Source: Bacillus massiliigorillae (lineage in GTDB: Bacteria > Bacillota > Bacilli > Bacillales > DSM-1321). Taken from it: a DNA stretch of 53,047 bases. Positions 27,865 through 36,838 of this stretch are shown here, one piece after another (position 1 is the stretch's first letter; each line of letters opens with the position of its first letter). Under the pieces are notes generated by a model that worked only from the letters and a program-made list of their open reading frames with translations, was not told the origin of the DNA and made no database searches. The position numbers were made by a program, and so were the translations under genes. The stretch is taken from assembly GCF_000380245.2 (NCBI RefSeq), contig NZ_HG428741.1:2120051-2173097 (forward strand). Direction: 5' to 3'.

Positions 27865-27883
27865 TTCTGCTCCTCCTTATTTG

Positions 27884-27903
27884 CAGACCGACTAATCGGT
27901 CTG
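27884..27903. promoter_or_regulatory. TetR-type operator ahead of the leucine-degradation operon
   Basis: Perfect palindrome with eight-base arms CAGACCGA and TCGGTCTG around CTAA, ending 20 bases before the yngJ start codon. The GACCGA/TCGGTC half-sites are typical of TetR-family operators, and a TetR gene lies directly upstream. Confidence 0.7.
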
Positions 27904-27944
27904 TATTGAGCAAACGTAATTTCTCATGTTGAATGTTGTGATAG

Positions 27945-28572
27945 TCAACAATGATAGGCTTCATAAGCAGGATTACGTTTAGCTTCTTCAGTCCAAATAG
28001 CATGAAAAATAATATCACAAAAATAACAAGTGATTTCTTCTATTGTTTTTTCACCATCCGCTTTATACCATTTATATGTCCAATTAATCATCCCGATAAT
28101 GGACATACCGGTAATCGAAACAGATAACTCTTTTCGAAATTCTCCGAAATCAATACCTTCTTGAATTACTTCCAGAATAATGTCTCGATAACGATCACGT
28201 TTTTGATCAATACTTTCTAGATGATGTGGTAATAAATACTTACTTTCTTGATAGAATACTGTAATGTGTGGTTTGTAGAGGTCAAATGCTTTAACAAATG
28301 ATTGAATAATATTATGTAGTTTGTCTGTAGGGCTGGAATATGTCTTGATTGTTTCATTTGCTTTCAATAATACATAAGAAATAAAATAATCATGAATCAC
28401 ATAAAGAAGTTCGTCTTTCGACTTAAAATGATGATAAAATCCACCTTTTGAAGTACCGCTCTGTTCAACAATTTCATGGACAGTTACGCCATGATATCCA
28501 TACTCATCAAATAATTTTAACGATGTTTCAATTATTTTATCTTTAAGTTCCGATGCTTTTCACCACTTTCAT
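27945..28572 (-). pseudogene. TetR-family regulator, frameshifted at the fifth codon
   Basis: The main frame encodes a full TetR protein: helix-turn-helix KIIETSLKLFDEYGYHGVTVHEIVEQSGTSKGGFYHHFKSKDEL followed by a ligand domain ending at 27945. It has no usable start: the frame closes just upstream, and the natural start ATG AAA GTG GTG AAA (28572) is in another frame. Removing one A from the AAAA run at 28557-28560 restores MKVVKASELKDK and about 208 residues. Either a real loss, a read error, or unusual initiation. A translatable GTG at 28400 would lack the DNA-binding domain. It should repress the operon through the palindrome at 27884. Confidence 0.75.
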
Positions 28573-28707
28573 TTTTTTACATATAAGTCAAAAAATATAA
28601 CTCATAAATAAATATTAACAAATAATTCATGTTTGTCAAACTGAAAAATAAGAAAAACAGTCACCGGTCTTTATTGATTAATTTTAAGCTTCTTGATTTA
28701 CTCCTAA

Positions 28708-28797
28708 TCAAAAAAGAGCTATGCGTAATAAGACGAGCTGTTCTTGAAAACCCGCCCTAGGTTTTCAAAACAGGTTGGCTTATTTCCGAGCATAGCA
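28708..28797 (-). ncRNA. Structured small RNA, CsfG/ylbH-like candidate
   Basis: One long imperfect hairpin built from GCTATGC/GCATAGC, AATAAG/CTTATT, TGTT/AACA and TTGAAAACC/GGTTTTCAA, with two asymmetric internal loops and a seven-base apical loop. On the minus strand it ends in six T residues (28715-28710), so it carries its own terminator. The transcript would start at the base of the outer stem, just after a forespore-like promoter. I recall similar sequence and shape for the sporulation RNA CsfG (Rfam ylbH family) but could not check it. Confidence 0.6.
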
Positions 28798-28803
28798 GGT
28801 GTA

Positions 28804-28832
28804 AGATTAGACATCATACAAATTTTTTATAC
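28804..28832 (-). promoter_or_regulatory. Forespore sigma-F/sigma-G-like promoter of the small RNA
   Basis: Minus-strand GTATA (28832-28828), a 15-base spacer and GTCTAATCT (28812-28804), compared with GYATA and GGNNANANT for sigma-F/G. The spacing and the placement of the start at the RNA's outer stem support the call; two -10 positions deviate. Confidence 0.4.
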
Positions 28833-28839
28833 ATTCTTA

Positions 28840-28881
28840 TCTTTTTGTCAATCGGCTTTATACAGCCGATTGACAAAAAGA
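28840..28881 (-). terminator. Terminator overlapping the end of the staygreen-family gene
   Basis: Perfect 18-base arms with the gene's stop codon in the six-base loop; the last codons of the gene form the ascending arm. It separates the gene from the small RNA promoter downstream. Confidence 0.7.
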
Positions 28882-29334
28882 ATTACTAACATAAGATCGG
28901 GGTGTTCCATAATTAATAACTTGATTATATTGTGGTAATATACTTTCAAAATGAATATAAATGGGGAAATCCAAAAACCATGGAAAATGTTCAAAAAAGC
29001 TTCGATCACTATTTACTATTGCTTGAAGCGCTGTTTCCATTTCTTTTTTGAAAATTAAATATCGTACTTGTGCAGTATTAGCATCATATTCTCCACCTGA
29101 TACATACGCTTTTCCAATTAAAGCAAATTGACCATGATGCGGAACCCACTCTGCTAACACTTCATCCCTCATAGCTGTAAGCGAGCATGTATCGAATGAG
29201 TAACCAATTGTTACAAACAAATTGCCTGTTCTATCATCATGAGTCATAGTGTATTTTCTCTCTGCAACAGGCGCAGTAGAAGTAGCTGGTGGAAGTATGA
29301 AAGTAGATAATTTATCAACGTCAAACACTGTCAT
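28858..29334 (-). CDS. Staygreen (SGR) family protein
   Basis: A 158-residue protein with the staygreen domain: RKYTMTHDDRTGNLFVTIG, where plant SGR has THSD, then DEVLAEW, RYLIFKKEMETALQAIV, FPIYIHFES and GTPRSY. Plant and some bacterial members remove Mg2+ from chlorophyll a. This organism shows no sign of chlorophyll metabolism here, so the natural substrate is unknown. ATG with AAAGGGG upstream. Transcribed alone. Confidence 0.78.
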   Translation of the reverse strand: MTVFDVDKLSTFILPPATSTAPVAERKYTMTHDDRTGNLFVTIGYSFDTCSLTAMRDEVLAEWVPHHGQFALIGKAYVSGGEYDANTAQVRYLIFKKEMETALQAIVNSDRSFFEHFPWFLDFPIYIHFESILPQYNQVINYGTPRSYVSNSFCQSAV

Positions 29335-29403
29335 CGTATGATACCCCTTTTCTAAAGTAATATATACTTTATACTATGACAACAGCCCATAATGGTGAAT
29401 ATT

Positions 29404-30144
29404 CTACGATTTTTTCAACACATTTTTAAAACTCGATTTATACAGCTGCCACTTACCGGATTGATTAATCCATACTGTTGTGATTTCGCCAAGTACATCC
29501 TCTTTAAAAGCACCACTTACTCTCTGAACCCCCATGAGCCCGTATCCTTTAATCGTATAAGTTGATTTTAAACTTACATAGGGGCTCACTATTAATTCCA
29601 TTGGTTCATTCAATTTACCATTATGATACAAGCCTAGTTTTTCATATATGTTTTTTCGACTTGTTACGTCCATCCGATATGTTTTATTTTGCACCTTTAA
29701 TTCTGCCTGATATTGATCTTGAAATTGACTCATTACATCCATCGGCAGTGGCACTTGTAAATTTACTTTTTGATGATTTTTAAATGAATAAATATAACTA
29801 TTCAATTTTGAACTTTCTAAGGTAGAGCGCAAAGTAATCATGACATCTTTTACACCATCATGGTTAAAATCTACGAAGCGCATATTTGGTTTAATACCAT
29901 CATCTAATGGAATTTTAATCGTTTTTCCATTTGCACCATTAATTAATTGTAAATATACATCTTGTAATTCCGTTTTTTCCTCTGAATTAATCTTTCCTTT
30001 TATTAAAATTGTTTCTTTAATTTTATCACCGGTAACATCTTGTTTCTGCTCTTCTTCATACCATACTCTAGCATGTGCTACTTGATTAAGATTCGTTATA
30101 AATAAAATAAATGTACAAAATAACCCTATAAGAAAATATTTCAT
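29404..30144 (-). CDS. Secreted protein of unknown function
   Basis: A 246-residue protein starting MKYFLIGLFCTFILFITN, a signal peptide or anchor likely cleaved near VAHA. The mature part has a calcium-loop-like segment DFNHDGVKDVM, reminiscent of FG-GAP/VCBS-type repeats, and is otherwise beta-rich. The start at 30144 follows a GGAGGTGG site. No enzymatic motif seen. Confidence 0.65.
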   Translation of the reverse strand: MKYFLIGLFCTFILFITNLNQVAHARVWYEEEQKQDVTGDKIKETILIKGKINSEEKTELQDVYLQLINGANGKTIKIPLDDGIKPNMRFVDFNHDGVKDVMITLRSTLESSKLNSYIYSFKNHQKVNLQVPLPMDVMSQFQDQYQAELKVQNKTYRMDVTSRKNIYEKLGLYHNGKLNEPMELIVSPYVSLKSTYTIKGYGLMGVQRVSGAFKEDVLGEITTVWINQSGKWQLYKSSFKNVLKKS

Positions 30145-30237
30145 TACATTTTCCACCTCCACATTCATCTCCAATAATTTGCCCATTTTTACAATTATTA
30201 TGAAATGTATTTTGGTCGAAATTTATTTTTAAAAAGT

Positions 30238-30277
30238 GAAAAAAGCCGCATACTCAATTTGAGTAAATGCGACTTTT
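30238..30277 (-). terminator. Terminator after alsT
   Basis: Minus-strand stem of GTCGCAT/ATGCGGC and ACTCAA/TTGAGT, followed by six T residues. It lies between alsT and the secreted-protein gene. Confidence 0.75.
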
Positions 30278-30362
30278 CATATGGATTTATTATTCATTAT
30301 TACTTTATGTCATATAATAAAGTAATGGTTTAATTGAGGGGGTTAATCAAAGAATGGACGAA

Positions 30363-31805
30363 TTATTTAGATCCAACTTTTCTTTCCAAGTATTCAACAT
30401 CTGAAGAATCATTTACAGCTTCTTCATGCCAATATTCAATACCTGAAGGATCATCTAAACAATCACGATGAAATACAGGATCTTTCCCTTGTTTACGTTG
30501 TTCTCGATAATCTTGTAATGCCTTAACTGCCACTTTATATAGCAATGCAATGGCCACTAAGTTAATTAATGCCATGATGCCCATAAAGATATCTGCAAGT
30601 GTCCAAACCATAGTAAGGTTTGCTACACTGCCCCACATAACCATTCCAAGAACAGCTACACGATAAACATTTAATGCAATTTTATTATCTTTGATAAATT
30701 CAATATTCGTTTCACCATAATAATAGTTACCAATAATTGAACTGAATGCAAATAGGAAAATCGCTATAGAAATAAATGAGGATGCCCATGGACCAATATG
30801 TTCCGCAAGAGCCATTTGTGTTAAATTAATACCTTCTGCTCCACTAGTGTATGCGCCTGAAAGCAAAATAATAAATGCTGTAGCACTACAAATTAAAAGT
30901 GTATCGGTAAAAACACCTAATGTTTGAATTAATCCTTGTTTTACAGGGTGAGTTACTGCTGCTGTTGCGGCTGCATTTGGTGCACTACCCATACCAGCTT
31001 CATTAGAGAATAAGCCTCGTTTTACACCATAAAGAATAGCGGCACCCATTCCACCACCAACTGCTTGTTCTAATCCAAATGCATTAGAAACAATTAATTT
31101 AAATACAGCTGGAATCTGAGTGAAATTCGTCACAACAACAAAAATAGCTAGTAGAAGATAAGCAATAGCCATAACTGGTACAACTACTTGTACGACATGG
31201 GCAATACGCTTAATTCCACCAAAGATGATTAGAGCCGTTAGAGCGGCTAGTGCAATCCCAATTACAGATGGGCTAATATTAAAAGAATCACTGAATGCCA
31301 TTGAAATTGTATTACTTTGAACTGAATTGAATACTAAACCAAAACAGAATGTAATGATTACAGCAAAAACAATTCCTAGCTTACGATTTTTTAATCCTCG
31401 CTCCATATAGTAAGCAGGTCCACCGCGATAGCCATCACGATCTTTTACTTTATAAACTTGTGCTAAAGTACTTTCAATAAAACTTGATGCTCCTCCTAGA
31501 AAAGCGATTAGCCACATCCAAAAGATTGCTCCAGGTCCACCAAATGTAATAGCTGTTGCTACCCCAGCAAGATTCCCAGTTCCTACACGAGAAGCCGTAC
31601 TAATACAAAAAGCTTGGAAAGAAGAAATCCCCTTTTTTCCAGCGACGATAGTTGCTCGATCTGTTAATAGACGAAACATCTCCCCAAAGTATCTGAATTG
31701 TACAAAATTTGTTTTTATTGAGAAAAACAATCCCAAGGATAATAGTACTGCAATTAAAATATACGTCCAAATTACATCATTAATACTGTTTAAGAAATCT
31801 AACAA
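30363..31805 (-). CDS. alsT: Sodium:alanine/glutamine symporter, AGCS family
   Basis: A 480-residue membrane transporter with about ten or eleven hydrophobic segments and the AGCS signature GTGNLAGVATAITFGGPGAIFWMW near residues 75-98, plus SNEAGMGSAPNAAATA. B. subtilis AlsT/GlnT takes up glutamine or alanine with Na+. TTG start with AGGGAGG upstream. Lies next to parC as in B. subtilis. Nothing but the parC terminator is visible in 31806-32135. Confidence 0.9.
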   Translation of the reverse strand: MLDFLNSINDVIWTYILIAVLLSLGLFFSIKTNFVQFRYFGEMFRLLTDRATIVAGKKGISSFQAFCISTASRVGTGNLAGVATAITFGGPGAIFWMWLIAFLGGASSFIESTLAQVYKVKDRDGYRGGPAYYMERGLKNRKLGIVFAVIITFCFGLVFNSVQSNTISMAFSDSFNISPSVIGIALAALTALIIFGGIKRIAHVVQVVVPVMAIAYLLLAIFVVVTNFTQIPAVFKLIVSNAFGLEQAVGGGMGAAILYGVKRGLFSNEAGMGSAPNAAATAAVTHPVKQGLIQTLGVFTDTLLICSATAFIILLSGAYTSGAEGINLTQMALAEHIGPWASSFISIAIFLFAFSSIIGNYYYGETNIEFIKDNKIALNVYRVAVLGMVMWGSVANLTMVWTLADIFMGIMALINLVAIALLYKVAVKALQDYREQRKQGKDPVFHRDCLDDPSGIEYWHEEAVNDSSDVEYLERKVGSK

Positions 31806-32079
31806 ATTGTGTCCTCCCTTTTTGAATTTTCTAAAATAAACTATTCTAAAATAATTTATGTACTTTAATAATTTATCATTAAAATGTCAGGTTAATCAAG
31901 CTTTATATATAAAAACCATTAACTGTTAATTTTTACTGCATTGTAAATTACTAACCAAATAATGAAAATTATAGTAATAAAGCAATACCCTAAGTCAATT
32001 TCACTTTCTTAGTTTGCTTCAAAAAGTCCGCTTCTATGAAGGCTCAAATATTAACGAAATACCCTTCTCTAACCAATAT

Positions 32080-32122
32080 AAAAAAAGGTGAGTGAAAAAG
32101 TATAACCACTTTTCACTCACCC
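32080..32122 (-). terminator. Terminator after parC
   Basis: Minus-strand stem GGTGAGTGAAAA/TTTTCACTCACC followed by seven T residues, 14 bases past the parC stop. Confidence 0.9.
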
Positions 32123-32135
32123 AACATAGCAAATA

Positions 32136-34562
32136 CTATTCGGTTATTTTCTGTAACCAAAGCTTTTCTATATTACCACTTTCACCTATATCTATTACAA
32201 AAGAACCATTAGAATAGCGATCCGAATAACTCAATGAAGTAACCATCACTTCTTCGACTTGAGCACGGTCCGTTAATAAAATCACAGCATCTGTTTCTTC
32301 ACAAACTGCCATACCAACAAGTCTATGCGGGTTATTCTTCAATTCTCGAAGCATAATCAATCCACGCTTCGCTCTACTCATTTTTTCAAATTCTTTCAGC
32401 TTCATTTTTTTCATTGCTCCTCGTTGAGTAGCAACAACAACAACTTCTTCATCTGGTTTACTAATAATAGCACCATTAATTACTTCGTCTTCATCTTTCA
32501 GACTTATACCTTTAACACCAGCAGCTCTAATACCCACAATATTTACTTCTTCTTCATGGAACCATAAACTATATCCTAATTTTGTGGCCAAGAAAACATC
32601 CTTTGAGCCATCTGTAACAAAAACAGATAATAATTCATCATCGCCTTTGAGATTTACAGCCACAAGAGGTTTAGAATAACGCTGTGCATGATATAAAGCT
32701 AATTCCGTTTTCTTCACCATACCATTCTTCGTAATAAACAATAAGTAATCTTTAGTATTAAAGTCTTTAACAGTAATAGCTTTAATAATGTTTTCATCAC
32801 GATCAGTAGGAACTATACTCGCTATATGCTGACCAAGTTCCTTCCAACGAATATCTGGTAATTGGTGTACAGGACAGAATATATAATTACCCTTATTCGT
32901 AAATAGCAATAAGTTATTTGTTGTATTTACTTCTTCTTGATATAGAAGTAGGTCACTTTCTTTCATACCAAAGTCTTGTCCACCAGAAGCAGCATAAGAA
33001 CGAGGAGATGTACGCTTTACATAACCTTCTTTTGTTACTGTAACAATTACATCTTCACTAGCAACAAGCACCTCCAAATTGATTTTAATCTCTTCGATTT
33101 GATGTTCAATTTTTGTAAGACGCTCATCATTATATTGCTTCTTGACAGCTTTAAGCTCTTTTTTAATAACTGACATTAGCTTCTTTTCGCTTTCTAAAAT
33201 CGAAACTAACTCAGCAATTTTCTTTTGCAGTTCATCTTGTTCCGCTTGAAGTGCAGTTATGTCTGTATTCGTTAAACGATATAGCTGTAATGAAACAATT
33301 GCTTCTGCTTGTGCTTCTGAGAAGGCAAATTTCGCAATTAAATTGTTTTTTGCATCACGTTTATCTAGAGAAGCTCGAATGGTAGCGATTACTTCATCCA
33401 AGATGGATAATGCTTTCATTAAACCTTCGACAATATGCTCTCTATCACGAGCTTTTTGCAGTTCATATTTCGAACGATTCGTTACTACCTCTTTACGATG
33501 CTCAATATAAGCATCTAACATTGGACGAATTCCCATTAGTGTTGGTCGCTTATTATAAATCGCAACCATATTAAAATTATATGGTACTTGTAAATCCGTA
33601 TTTTTATATAAATAATGCAGCACACCTTGAGGATCAGCATCTTTCTTAAGTTCAATTACAATACGTAGTCCTGTACGGTCTGTTTCATCACGAACTTCTG
33701 AAATACCTTCGACTTTACGATCAATTCGAAGTTCATCAATCTTCTTAACAAGATTCGCTTTATTTACTTCATATGGAATTTCCGTAATGACAATTTGTTG
33801 CTTACCACCACGAACTGTTTCGATATCCGCTTTACCACGGATAATAATTTTACCTTTGCCCGTTTCATAAGCTTTCTTAATACCTTCGACACCTTGAATG
33901 ATGCCTCCAGTTGGAAAATCAGGCCCCTTGATTACTGTCATTAACTCATCAACAGTACATTCTGGATTATCGATGCGCATCAATGCTGCATCAATTACTT
34001 CGCCAAGTTGATGAGGCGGTATTTCTGTAGCATAACCAGCCGAAATACCAGTAGAACCATTTACTAATAACGCTGGAAATAGAGCTGGAAGTACAACTGG
34101 CTCTTCCGCTGTATCATCGAAATTTGGTACAAAATCTACCGTTCTTTTTTCGATATCTTTTAAAAGTTCACTAGCAATAGGTGCTAGCCTCGCCTCCGTA
34201 TAACGCATAGCAGCTGGTGGATCACCATCAATACTACCGTTATTTCCATGCATCTCTATTAATACTTTTCTTAGCTTCCAATCTTGACTCATACGAACCA
34301 TTGCATCATATACAGATGAATCACCATGAGGATGGTAATTACCAATTACATTACCAACCGTTTTCGCAGACTTACGGAATGGTTTTTCACTTGTATTTCC
34401 TTCTGTATGCATTGCAAAAAGAATACGGCGCTGTACAGGCTTTAAGCCATCTCTTACATCAGGAAGCGCACGATCTTGAATTATATATTTACTATAACGT
34501 CCAAAGCGGTCACCTATTACTTCTTCAAGAGGTAGGTCGCGATATTTTTCTACTGATGACAA
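32136..34562 (-). CDS. parC: DNA topoisomerase IV subunit A
   Basis: An 808-residue type IIA breakage-reunion subunit. Active-site tyrosine is Tyr121 in AAMRYTEARL. The quinolone-determining region reads HPHGDSSVYDAMVR with Ser82 and Asp86 at the positions of S. aureus Ser80 and Glu84, i.e. no resistance-type Phe/Leu at Ser82. C-terminal pinwheel repeats follow from about residue 500. TTG start; the parE stop is three bases upstream. Confidence 0.97.
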   Translation of the reverse strand: MSSVEKYRDLPLEEVIGDRFGRYSKYIIQDRALPDVRDGLKPVQRRILFAMHTEGNTSEKPFRKSAKTVGNVIGNYHPHGDSSVYDAMVRMSQDWKLRKVLIEMHGNNGSIDGDPPAAMRYTEARLAPIASELLKDIEKRTVDFVPNFDDTAEEPVVLPALFPALLVNGSTGISAGYATEIPPHQLGEVIDAALMRIDNPECTVDELMTVIKGPDFPTGGIIQGVEGIKKAYETGKGKIIIRGKADIETVRGGKQQIVITEIPYEVNKANLVKKIDELRIDRKVEGISEVRDETDRTGLRIVIELKKDADPQGVLHYLYKNTDLQVPYNFNMVAIYNKRPTLMGIRPMLDAYIEHRKEVVTNRSKYELQKARDREHIVEGLMKALSILDEVIATIRASLDKRDAKNNLIAKFAFSEAQAEAIVSLQLYRLTNTDITALQAEQDELQKKIAELVSILESEKKLMSVIKKELKAVKKQYNDERLTKIEHQIEEIKINLEVLVASEDVIVTVTKEGYVKRTSPRSYAASGGQDFGMKESDLLLYQEEVNTTNNLLLFTNKGNYIFCPVHQLPDIRWKELGQHIASIVPTDRDENIIKAITVKDFNTKDYLLFITKNGMVKKTELALYHAQRYSKPLVAVNLKGDDELLSVFVTDGSKDVFLATKLGYSLWFHEEEVNIVGIRAAGVKGISLKDEDEVINGAIISKPDEEVVVVATQRGAMKKMKLKEFEKMSRAKRGLIMLRELKNNPHRLVGMAVCEETDAVILLTDRAQVEEVMVTSLSYSDRYSNGSFVIDIGESGNIEKLWLQKITE

Positions 34563-34565
34563 TTC

Positions 34566-36542
34566 CTACACCTCTTCCTCTGTAATAATCATATTTGTGT
34601 TATCTAATATATTGGTGTCTTCTTCTAAGCCGAAAGCGACATGTGTTTCAATCCATTTTCTTCGTGGCTCAACTTTATCACCCATTAATGTTGTTACTCG
34701 ACGTTCAGCTCTAGCTGCATCATCAATTAATACACGTATAAACGTACGCGATTCAGGATTCATCGTTGTCTCCCAAAGTTGGTCAGCATTCATTTCTCCA
34801 AGACCTTTATAACGTTGAATGATATATCCTTTACCAACTTTTTTAATGACATGTTGCAATTCATCATCATTCCAAGCATATTCGATAACTGCTTTCTTAC
34901 CAGTACCTCTACTCACTTTATATAACGGTGGTAAAGCGATATATACTTTTCCTGCTTCAATTAATGGTCTCATATAACGATAAAAGAACGTTAAAAGAAG
35001 TACTTGAATATGTGCACCATCTGTATCAGCATCGGTCATAATGACAACTTTATCGTAGTTAATATCATCTATATTAAATTCAGGACCAACACCGCCACCA
35101 ATTGCATGGATGATTGTGTTAATTTCTTCATTTTTAAAGATATCAGCAAGCTTTGCTTTTTCCGTATTGATAACTTTACCACGTAATGGAAGAATCGCTT
35201 GAAAACGTCTGTCTCGACCTTGTTTAGCTGAACCACCTGCTGAATCTCCTTCGACAAGATATAGTTCATTTTTCTGCGGATTACGAGATTGAGCAGGAGT
35301 TAGCTTACCTGATAGGATTGTTTCACCTTTTTTTCTCTTCTTTCCACTTCTCGCTTCTTCACGTGCTTTACGAGCCGCTTCACGAGCCTGAAATGCCTTT
35401 AACGATTTCTTAATAAGAAGATTAGCTGTTTCTGGATTTTCATGTAGGAAGTATGCTAAGTGCTCTGCAATAACACTATCTACACTTTGTCTAGCAATAC
35501 TTGTACCCAATTTCCCTTTCGTTTGCCCTTCAAACTGTAACAGTTCTTCAGGAATTCTAACAGAAAGGATCGCAGCTAACCCTTCACGAATATCGGTACC
35601 TTCTAAATTTTTATCTTTTTCCTTTAGAAGCCCATTTTTTCGTGCAAAATCGTTAAAAACACGAGTCATCGCTGTTTTTGCTCCTACTTCGTGTGTTCCA
35701 CCGTCTTTTGTACGAACATTATTAACAAAGCTTAAAATATTTTCTGAGAAACCGTCGTTAAATTGAAAAGCAAAATCAATTTCAATGCCATTTTGTTGTC
35801 CCTCAATTGTAACAACGTCATGTAAGGAATCTTTTTCTTCATTCAAATATTCAACAAAGGCCTTTAAACCATTCTCATAAAAGAACACTTCTTTTTGATC
35901 ATTACGCTCGTCAATTAACTCTATTTTCATCCCTTTTAGAAGAAATGCTGATTCTCTTAAACGTTCTGATAACGTTTCATAATTAAAAATCGTCGTTGAG
36001 AAAATTTCCGGATCTGGCTTAAAATGAATGGTCGTTCCAGTACCATTCGTCTTACCTTTCTTCTCTAATGTCGTCTCTGGTTTTCCACCATGACTAAAAC
36101 GTTGTTCATATATAAAACCATCTCTTTTAATGGTAACTACAAGCCATTCAGACAAAGCATTTACGACAGAGGCACCAACACCGTGTAAACCACCACTTGT
36201 TTTATATCCTCCTTGTCCAAACTTACCGCCCGCATGAAGAATCGTTAAAATAACCTCTGGTGTAGGTTTACCCATTTTATGCATTCCAGTTGGCATCCCA
36301 CGACCTTTATCAGCCACGCTAACGCTTTGATCTTTATGCAATTTAATTGTTATTTGATTTCCATGCCCAGCTAATGCTTCATCAACTGAGTTATCCACTA
36401 TTTCATATACTAGATGATGAAGTCCTCTTGCATCCGTGCTTCCGATATACATACCAGGTCTTTTTCTTACTGCTTCAAGACCTTCCAACACTTGGATAGC
36501 ATTTTCATCATAATTTACTTGGTTTTGATTTTTTGCTGCCAC
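34566..36542 (-). CDS. parE: DNA topoisomerase IV subunit B
   Basis: A 658-residue GHKL ATPase subunit: LEAVRKRPGMYIGSTD, DEALAGH, GRGMPTGMH, GGLHGVGASVVNALS, then TOPRIM LVEGDSAGGSAKQGRDRRFQAILPLRGKVIN and DADTDGAHI. GTG start with AAGGAGA upstream. Forms an operon with parC. The promoter holds a LexA box, as reported for B. subtilis parE. Confidence 0.97.
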   Translation of the reverse strand: MAAKNQNQVNYDENAIQVLEGLEAVRKRPGMYIGSTDARGLHHLVYEIVDNSVDEALAGHGNQITIKLHKDQSVSVADKGRGMPTGMHKMGKPTPEVILTILHAGGKFGQGGYKTSGGLHGVGASVVNALSEWLVVTIKRDGFIYEQRFSHGGKPETTLEKKGKTNGTGTTIHFKPDPEIFSTTIFNYETLSERLRESAFLLKGMKIELIDERNDQKEVFFYENGLKAFVEYLNEEKDSLHDVVTIEGQQNGIEIDFAFQFNDGFSENILSFVNNVRTKDGGTHEVGAKTAMTRVFNDFARKNGLLKEKDKNLEGTDIREGLAAILSVRIPEELLQFEGQTKGKLGTSIARQSVDSVIAEHLAYFLHENPETANLLIKKSLKAFQAREAARKAREEARSGKKRKKGETILSGKLTPAQSRNPQKNELYLVEGDSAGGSAKQGRDRRFQAILPLRGKVINTEKAKLADIFKNEEINTIIHAIGGGVGPEFNIDDINYDKVVIMTDADTDGAHIQVLLLTFFYRYMRPLIEAGKVYIALPPLYKVSRGTGKKAVIEYAWNDDELQHVIKKVGKGYIIQRYKGLGEMNADQLWETTMNPESRTFIRVLIDDAARAERRVTTLMGDKVEPRRKWIETHVAFGLEEDTNILDNTNMIITEEEV

Positions 36543-36616
36543 TGAAATTCTCCTTCCACAAGCAAACCCTATTTTATCTATACTTGCTTGAAAGTTTAAC
36601 TATTATGTACTGCGCT

Positions 36617-36649
36617 ATTATAACATAAACCGAACAATCGTTCGAAAAT
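36617..36649 (-). promoter_or_regulatory. parE promoter with LexA box
   Basis: Minus-strand TATAAT at 36622-36617, with TTCGAA 18 bases upstream. The perfectly palindromic-ended CGAACAATCGTTCG (36631-36644) overlaps the spacer and matches the Bacillus LexA consensus at 13 of 14 positions. Confidence 0.8.
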
Positions 36650-36810
36650 AAGAAGATATATGTAAAATGCTCAAAACTTATTGTAACGTTAAAATTCATT
36701 TTCGCATATAACGTTTTAGCTTATTCATTTGTTGCACATAATTAATTCACAAGTGATAGTAACATAAAAAACAACTATATACTCAAGTTTTTTGCAAGAG
36801 CATAGAAAAA

Positions 36811-36832
36811 GGAGCAAATATGCTCCATTCCT
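36811..36832 (-). terminator. Terminator after the CoA-binding protein gene
   Basis: GGAGCA/TGCTCC stem with a four-base loop. On the minus strand it is followed by five T residues. Confidence 0.75.
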
Positions 36833-36838
36833 CCTAAG

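Noticed and set aside
28660..28680. Second TetR-type operator (CAGTCACCGGTCTT)
   Set aside because: Only the CCGGTCT half resembles the palindrome at 27884; spacing and the other half do not fit.
28708..28797. Hammerhead, twister or metabolite riboswitch as the identity of the structured RNA
   Set aside because: No CUGAUGA/GAAA core and no match to riboswitch cores that I know; the RNA has its own terminator and no gene follows directly in its sense.
31824..31840. CodY box upstream of alsT (AATTTTCTAAAATAA)
   Set aside because: About 11 of 15 positions match, which is common by chance in such AT-rich DNA.
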